Source of the DNA: JAQVSH01 sp964451605
Lineage (GTDB): Bacteria; Bacteroidota; Bacteroidia; Bacteroidales; UBA4181
Assembly (NCBI GenBank): GCA_964451605.1
Contig: CAYVJA010000074.1
Location: 1-9,762, forward strand
DNA length: 9,762 bases
Direction: 5' to 3'
Made by a program: the position numbers and the translations under genes. Below the pieces are notes generated by a model. That model saw nothing but the letters and a program-made list of their open reading frames with translations, was not told the DNA's origin and made no database searches. This document shows positions 6,005 through 9,762 of this stretch, piece after piece; positions within the stretch are counted from its first letter, which is position 1; each line of letters starts with the position of its first letter.

Positions 6005-6660
6005 AATTCCGGTTTTTCTCCGTAGGCGAGGTCGCCTGCATCGCCCAGACCCGGTACGATGTAGGATTTCACGGTTAATTCATCGTCGAGGGCACCTACC
6101 CATATGCTGACATTTTCGGAGGGTATCCGTTTGCGCAGGTAGTTGAGCCCTTCGCGGCTGGCAACCACCGAAACCAGGTGTACATGCAGGGGATCGCCTC
6201 GTTGGATAATGGCTCTGAATGCAGCCACCATACTCTGGCCGGAGGCAAGCATGGCATCGGACAGAATCACCACCTTTTTGTGTACGTCGGGGCAGGTGAA
6301 ATCCTGTACATGAATCTGAAGCGATCTGTCTTTTTCGTAATGGCGGAAGGTAGAGATAAAGCCGTTATCGGCTTTGTCGAACACTTGTAACATTCCCTGG
6401 TGAACCGGAAGTCCGGCTCGCAAAATGCTCATGAGTACCGGCTGCTCTGCAATCACCGATTCCACTGCAATACCCAGCGGCGTCTGAATTTCGCGGTTTT
6501 CACAGGCCAGCGTCTTGCTGATCTCATAGGCTATTACAACTCCCATTCTTTCGAGGTTTAACCGGAAACGTTGACGGTTGCCCTGAATGGAACTATCCCT
6601 TGACTCGGCCAGATAGGTGTTGAACACCGAGTTTGTTTGGTTCAGAATGGTAATAGCCAT
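6001..6660 (-). CDS. upp: Uracil phosphoribosyltransferase
   Basis: A complete 219-residue cytosolic enzyme that joins uracil to PRPP to give UMP in pyrimidine salvage. The family signatures are ILRAGLPVHQGM (79-90), the PRPP loop VVILSDAMLASGQS (130-143) and the uracil-binding C-terminal YIVPGLGDAGDLAYG (200-214). The PRPP loop reads DAMLASGQS where many homologues have DPMLATGGS; the acidic residue and the glycine are kept, so activity is expected. The length is slightly above that of E. coli Upp (208). The gene lies 77 bp downstream of metG on the same strand. Its TGA overlaps the ATG of the CE15-like gene, implying co-transcription and probably translational coupling. A tentative promoter lies in the metG-upp gap, so it may have its own start as well as read-through from metG. 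Confidence 0.96.
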   Translation of the reverse strand: MAITILNQTNSVFNTYLAESRDSSIQGNRQRFRLNLERMGVVIAYEISKTLACENREIQTPLGIAVESVIAEQPVLMSILRAGLPVHQGMLQVFDKADNGFISTFRHYEKDRSLQIHVQDFTCPDVHKKVVILSDAMLASGQSMVAAFRAIIQRGDPLHVHLVSVVASREGLNYLRKRIPSENVSIWVGALDDELTVKSYIVPGLGDAGDLAYGEKPEL

Positions 6661-6697
6661 ACGAAAACAGAATTAGTAAAGAAGTCACTCTATTTGA

Positions 6698-6729
6698 GAC
6701 AACAAGATAAAGAGTTTCCTCTTGTTATC
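6698..6729 (-). other. Hairpin in the metG-upp gap
   Basis: On the minus strand GATAACAAGA (6720-6729) pairs with TCTTGTTGTC (6698-6707) over 10 bp with one G-T wobble, leaving a 12-nt loop. The loop and inner stem offer an alternative 5-bp AAGAG-GAAA-CTCTT hairpin. No T-run follows, so it is not a standard terminator. It overlaps the suggested upp -7 box and could equally be chance in an A/T-rich spacer. Confidence 0.35.
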
Positions 6730-6733
6730 CAAA
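6702..6733 (-). promoter_or_regulatory. Possible upp promoter
   Basis: On the minus strand TTTG (6730-6733), a 20-nt spacer and TATCTTGT (6702-6709) fit the Bacteroidetes layout. The -33 box is exact; the -7 box keeps TAnnTT but misses the final TG. It would give a leader of about 35 nt for upp. An alternative -7 box (TAATTCTG, closer to the ATG) has no TTTG partner. Weak but placed as expected. Confidence 0.3.
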
Positions 6734-6737
6734 CTGA

Positions 6738-8774
6738 CTATTTTACGGCACCTCCGTTCACAATCTTCGCTTCGGGAACCACAAATACCAGTTTGCCATC
6801 GTGATCTTCGGCCAGTAGAATCATACCCTGCGATTCGATATTCTTTATTTTTCGGGGTGCCAGGTTTACCAATACGGATACCTGCTTCCCTGGCAGCTCT
6901 TCGGGCTGAAAGTATTCGGCTATTCCCGAAACAATAGTTCGGATATCGATCCCTGTATCTACCTTCATCTGAATGAGTTTAGTGCTCTTGGGAACCTTTA
7001 CCGCCTCAAGTATGGTGCCTGTACGGATGTCCATGCGTGAAAAGTCGTCGAAACTGATCTCCGGTTTTTGGGGAGCGGCTTTGTACCCCTTCTTCTCGTT
7101 TTCCCTTTTTGTGGCCGCCAGCTTTTCGAGTTGCGCCTCAATTTGTGCATCCTCAATCTTTTCGAAAAGGAGTTCGGCCGGGTTAAGCAGAGTTCCTTCG
7201 GCAAGAAGCGGTTGGCCGGTGGCCAGTTCCCATAATGGAATATCCAGGTTCAACATCCCGGCCAGTTTTTTGGCAGTGAAGGGCATGAAGGGTTCCGACA
7301 ACACCATCATATGAGCAGCAATTTGCAGGGAGAGGTTCAGGATGGTGGCCACTCTCTGCGGGTCGGTCTTGATCAATTTCCAGGGTTCGTTGTCGGCCAG
7401 ATATTTATTGCCCAGGCGAGCCACATTCATGGCCTCTTTCAGGGCCTCACGAAAGCGATATTGCTCGATAGAGGTTTCAATCCGGGTTTTGAGCTGAGCC
7501 AGCTCTGCGTAGACAGCCTGGTCTTGTTCGGTGAGTGGGCCGGCTGCAGGTATCTTTCCGTCGAAATATTTGTGGGTGAGTACAACTGCGCGATTCACAA
7601 AATTGCCATAAACGGCCACCAGCTCGTTGTTATTTCTATCCTGATAATCTTTCCAGGTAAAGTTGTTGTCTTTGGTCTCGGGGGCATTGGCGGTAAGCAC
7701 ATAACGCAGCACATCCTCCTTGCCGGGCAGCTCTTGCAGATACTCGTGCAGCCATACGGCCCAGTTGCGCGAAGTGGAGATTTTGTCGTTTTCCAGATTG
7801 AGGAACTCGTTGGCAGGGACATTTTCGGGCAGAATGTAACTTCCTTCGGCCTTCAGAATAGAGGGGAAGATGATACAATGGAACACGATATTGTCTTTCC
7901 CGATAAAATGAACCAGTTTGGTCTCTTTATCTTTCCAGTAGGTTTTCCATGTTTCGGGCAACAACTCTTTGGTATTCGAAATGTAACCGATGGGCGCGTC
8001 GAACCATACGTAGAGCACCTTGCCTTCGGCTCCCTCTACCGGAACCGGAACGCCCCAATCCAGATCGCGGGTCACCGCACGAGGCTGAAGCCCCAGGTCG
8101 AGCCACGATTTGCATTGTCCGTAAACATTGGTTTTCCACTCCTGATGGTTCTCAAGAATCCACTCTCTCAGGAAGGGTTCGTAATCCTGCAGCGGGAGGT
8201 ACCAGTGACGGGTCTCTCTGAGAACGGGCGCTGCCCCGCTGAGTGTGGAGCGGGGATTAATCAGATCAGTGGCATTAAGGGAGGTCCCGCACTTTTCGCA
8301 CTGGTCGCCATAGGCATTTTCGTTGCCGCAGTGGGGACAGGTTCCGGTAATATAGCGGTCGGCAAGGAACTGCTTTGCCGTTTCGTCGTAGTATTGTTCG
8401 GTACACTTTTCTTCGAAAAGCCCTTTTTCGTAAAGGGTTCTAAAGATTTCCGAAGCGGTTTCGTGATGTATCTTCGAAGAGGTCCGTGAGTAGATGTCGA
8501 ACGAAATGCCCAACCCTGCAAATGAATCCTTGATAATTTGATGGTACTTGTCGACGATATCCTGTGGGCTGACTCCCTCTTGTCGTGCTTTGATGGTGAT
8601 GGGTACGCCGTGTTCGTCGCTGCCTCCGATAAAAATTACATCATGTTGGCGTAATCTAAGATATCGGGCATAGATATCGGCGGGTACGTATACACCGGCA
8701 AGGTGGCCAATATGAACCGGACCATTGGCATAGGGGAGAGCTGAGGTAATGAGATAGCGTTTCGGGGATTCCAT
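6738..8774 (-). CDS. metG: Methionyl-tRNA synthetase with C-terminal tRNA-binding domain
   Basis: A complete 678-residue class I aminoacyl-tRNA synthetase that charges tRNA-Met for initiation and elongation. Motifs in order: the HIGH motif as HIGH at 21-24, a zinc knuckle CPHC (C146, C149) and CEKC (C159, C162), the KMSKS loop as KISTS at 331-335 (first Lys retained), an anticodon-binding helical domain (about 365-535), a charged linker (about 545-572), and an EMAP/Trbp111-type OB-fold tRNA-binding domain (about 574-678, beginning FDDFSRMDIRTGTILEAV). The full-length layout equals that of E. coli MetG (about 677). The start at 8774 leaves the usual short lead-in before ALPYANGPVHIGH. A good -7 box lies about 45 bp upstream and a small dyad sits 10 nt before the ATG. 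It diverges from the LD-carboxypeptidase gene and precedes upp. Confidence 0.98.
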   Translation of the reverse strand: MESPKRYLITSALPYANGPVHIGHLAGVYVPADIYARYLRLRQHDVIFIGGSDEHGVPITIKARQEGVSPQDIVDKYHQIIKDSFAGLGISFDIYSRTSSKIHHETASEIFRTLYEKGLFEEKCTEQYYDETAKQFLADRYITGTCPHCGNENAYGDQCEKCGTSLNATDLINPRSTLSGAAPVLRETRHWYLPLQDYEPFLREWILENHQEWKTNVYGQCKSWLDLGLQPRAVTRDLDWGVPVPVEGAEGKVLYVWFDAPIGYISNTKELLPETWKTYWKDKETKLVHFIGKDNIVFHCIIFPSILKAEGSYILPENVPANEFLNLENDKISTSRNWAVWLHEYLQELPGKEDVLRYVLTANAPETKDNNFTWKDYQDRNNNELVAVYGNFVNRAVVLTHKYFDGKIPAAGPLTEQDQAVYAELAQLKTRIETSIEQYRFREALKEAMNVARLGNKYLADNEPWKLIKTDPQRVATILNLSLQIAAHMMVLSEPFMPFTAKKLAGMLNLDIPLWELATGQPLLAEGTLLNPAELLFEKIEDAQIEAQLEKLAATKRENEKKGYKAAPQKPEISFDDFSRMDIRTGTILEAVKVPKSTKLIQMKVDTGIDIRTIVSGIAEYFQPEELPGKQVSVLVNLAPRKIKNIESQGMILLAEDHDGKLVFVVPEAKIVNGGAVK

Positions 8775-8784
8775 TTCGGGGTAA

Positions 8785-8800
8785 GTTTTGCTCGCAAAAC
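8785..8800 (-). promoter_or_regulatory. Dyad in the metG leader
   Basis: GTTTTGC (8785-8791) and GCAAAAC (8794-8800) are perfect inverted arms separated by two bases. In RNA this is best drawn as a 6-bp stem, GUUUUG/CAAAAC, with a CGAG loop, ending 10 nt before the metG ATG. It falls inside the predicted 5' leader (start site near 8812). It is too small for a T-box or SAM riboswitch. A protein operator or a translational control stem are possible; no function is shown. Confidence 0.45.
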
Positions 8801-8817
8801 AGCGAAAGAAAGAGGCA

Positions 8818-8825
8818 CAAAGATA
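8818..8825 (-). promoter_or_regulatory. Probable -7 box of the metG promoter
   Basis: The minus-strand sequence TATCTTTG (8818-8825) is an exact TAnnTTTG match, placed to give a leader of roughly 38 nt. At the expected -33 position (about 8845-8849) there is no TTTG; the area is A-rich on this strand. The promoter call rests on the -7 box and position. Confidence 0.5.
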
Positions 8826-8875
8826 ACACTTTGCATGGTTTTTTCTTTTGCCGGGCCCCTTTTGCCGCGGGGTTC

Positions 8876-8906
8876 ATTGTTTTTTTGCAGCCGCACCGTA
8901 TCTTCG
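8876..8906 (+). promoter_or_regulatory. Possible promoter of the LD-carboxypeptidase gene
   Basis: ATTG (8876-8879), a 19-nt spacer and TATCTTCG (8899-8906) match the Bacteroidetes promoter with one mismatch in each box. The transcript would start around 8910-8913, leaving under 10 nt before the ATG at 8920. It is plausible by position, not certain. Confidence 0.35.
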
Positions 8907-8919
8907 TAGAAAAGATGGT

Positions 8920-9762
8920 ATGATTACGCCAACCCCCTTACTTCGTGGAAACAAAGTGGGCATTGTGGCTCCCGCGGGCGCCTTTGCCCCTGACAGAATT
9001 ACTCACGCGCTGGAGTGGTTGCAGCAGGAGGGATGGGAGCCTGTGTTGGGGAGATCGCTCTACCGGACCGAGGGTATTTATGCGGGTAGCGATGCCGAAA
9101 GGGCTGCCGACCTGGCGGAGATGCTTACGGATAGCTCTATAGACGCAATCTTTTGCGCCAGAGGGGGATATGGTTCGGTTAGACTATTGCCTTATTTGGA
9201 AAAAGTCACCCCTTCTCATCCCAAATGGCTTGTGGGATATAGTGATATCACTGTTTTACATCGATTCATCGCGGAGTCGTGGCAATGGGAGACAATCCAT
9301 GGTTCGTTGCTTGTCAATCTTCGAACCCCTCATCCTGACTCCGACCGCTCTTTTTCGGCGTTGTGTAATCTGTTACGGACCGGAGATAATCGCATCACTT
9401 TTCCGGCACTGCCCATTGATAGCCCGTCGGGAATGGAGGGAGAACTCGTGGGAGGAAACCTCTCCGTGCTTTATTCGTTGCGGGGCACCCGATATGATTT
9501 ACAACCATTGAAGGGCAAGATTTTATTTCTGGAAGATATCGGGGAGTATAGTTACCATCTGGACAGAATGCTCCAAAACTTTTTGCTGGGAGGCCTTTTT
9601 CAAGGAGTTGCCGGAATTCTGACAGGCAATTTCTCGGAGATGAAAGAGGGAAATACTCCCTATGGCAAATCTGTTACGCAAATTATGCAAGAGACCTTTG
9701 CGAAGCTGGATTGCCCGGTGATTTATGGCTTTCCCGGCGGGCATGAGTCGCTGAATATGCCA
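8920..9762 (+). CDS. ldcA: LD-carboxypeptidase, peptidase family S66 (3' end outside window)
   Basis: The first 281 residues of an S66 serine peptidase that removes the terminal D-Ala from muropeptide tetrapeptides (L,D-carboxypeptidase A) in cytoplasmic peptidoglycan recycling; some relatives act on microcin C-like peptides. The frame begins at the ATG at 8920 and is open to the last base. The N-terminal strand GNKVGIVAPAG (10-20) is typical of the family, as is CARGGYGS before GYSDIT. The catalytic triad is visible: S108 in GYSDIT, E205 in LEDIGE and H275 in GGHESLN. Family length is about 300, so only some 20-30 residues are missing. No signal peptide is present, which agrees with a cytosolic role. 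An out-of-frame ATG at 8915 meets a stop at once, and the frame contains conserved sequence only from 8920 on. It diverges from metG across 145 bp. Confidence 0.93.
   Translation, partial: MITPTPLLRGNKVGIVAPAGAFAPDRITHALEWLQQEGWEPVLGRSLYRTEGIYAGSDAERAADLAEMLTDSSIDAIFCARGGYGSVRLLPYLEKVTPSHPKWLVGYSDITVLHRFIAESWQWETIHGSLLVNLRTPHPDSDRSFSALCNLLRTGDNRITFPALPIDSPSGMEGELVGGNLSVLYSLRGTRYDLQPLKGKILFLEDIGEYSYHLDRMLQNFLLGGLFQGVAGILTGNFSEMKEGNTPYGKSVTQIMQETFAKLDCPVIYGFPGGHESLNMP

Noticed and set aside
7311..8489. Long 392-residue open frame on the + strand
   Set aside because: It lies entirely antisense to metG, whose HIGH, zinc-knuckle and KISTS motifs are intact. The antisense product resembles no domain I know, and long antisense frames are common opposite codon-biased genes.
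8845..8867. Direct repeat CTTTTGCCG (8845-8853 and 8859-8867) between metG and ldcA
   Set aside because: It is only 9 nt, two copies at 14-nt spacing and without dyad symmetry. It could be an activator site, but nothing else supports it.
1..9762. Defence, toxin-antitoxin, phage or mobile system
   Set aside because: All sizeable real coding regions are assigned to recognised housekeeping or carbohydrate families, the gaps are under 150 bp, and no integrase, transposase, tRNA junction or atypical small gene pair was found.

Overview
The window looks like a chromosomal housekeeping segment of a Bacteroidota member, most likely order Bacteroidales. The support is Bacteroidetes-type promoters (TTTG, a 19-20 nt spacer, then TAnnTTTG), starts without a clear Shine-Dalgarno sequence, a MetG with a KISTS signature, C-terminal tRNA-binding domain and zinc knuckle, a small SUI1/eIF1-like protein, and secreted DUF1080 and CE15-type carbohydrate enzymes. 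Genus-level assignment is not possible from this sequence alone.

Layout, left to right. The 3' half of an AMP-forming long-chain acyl-CoA ligase (+) runs in from the left edge and is followed by ribonuclease R (+). RNase R converges on a short SUI1-family gene (-), with a strong intrinsic terminator at the junction. A 147-bp divergent promoter region then separates SUI1 from a secreted DUF1080 (3-keto-disaccharide hydrolase family) protein (+). That gene converges on a minus-strand series read from the right: metG, then upp, then a secreted CE15-like glucuronoyl esterase whose ATG overlaps the upp stop (ATGA). Divergent from metG, an LD-carboxypeptidase gene (+) runs off the right edge.

Functionally, RNase R, SUI1 and MetG belong to RNA turnover and translation, Upp to pyrimidine salvage, the ligase to lipid activation and LdcA to peptidoglycan recycling. 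The two exported carbohydrate-active proteins face each other tail to tail and may both act on plant-type polysaccharides or glycosides, but they are not one transcription unit and no SusC/SusD pair is visible.

I saw no mobile element, CRISPR array, defence cassette, tRNA or rRNA. The most unusual material is non-coding. (i) Heptameric AATGGTN repeats occur directly after two unrelated stop codons; one set merges into a perfect 22-bp inverted repeat with a 3-nt loop. (ii) Two convergent gene junctions carry hairpins in which the minus-strand gene's stop codon lies in the loop. (iii) The CE15-like enzyme has Ser where the canonical catalytic Glu is expected. There are no gene-free stretches longer than 300 bases; the longest gaps (147 and 145 bp) hold divergent promoters.
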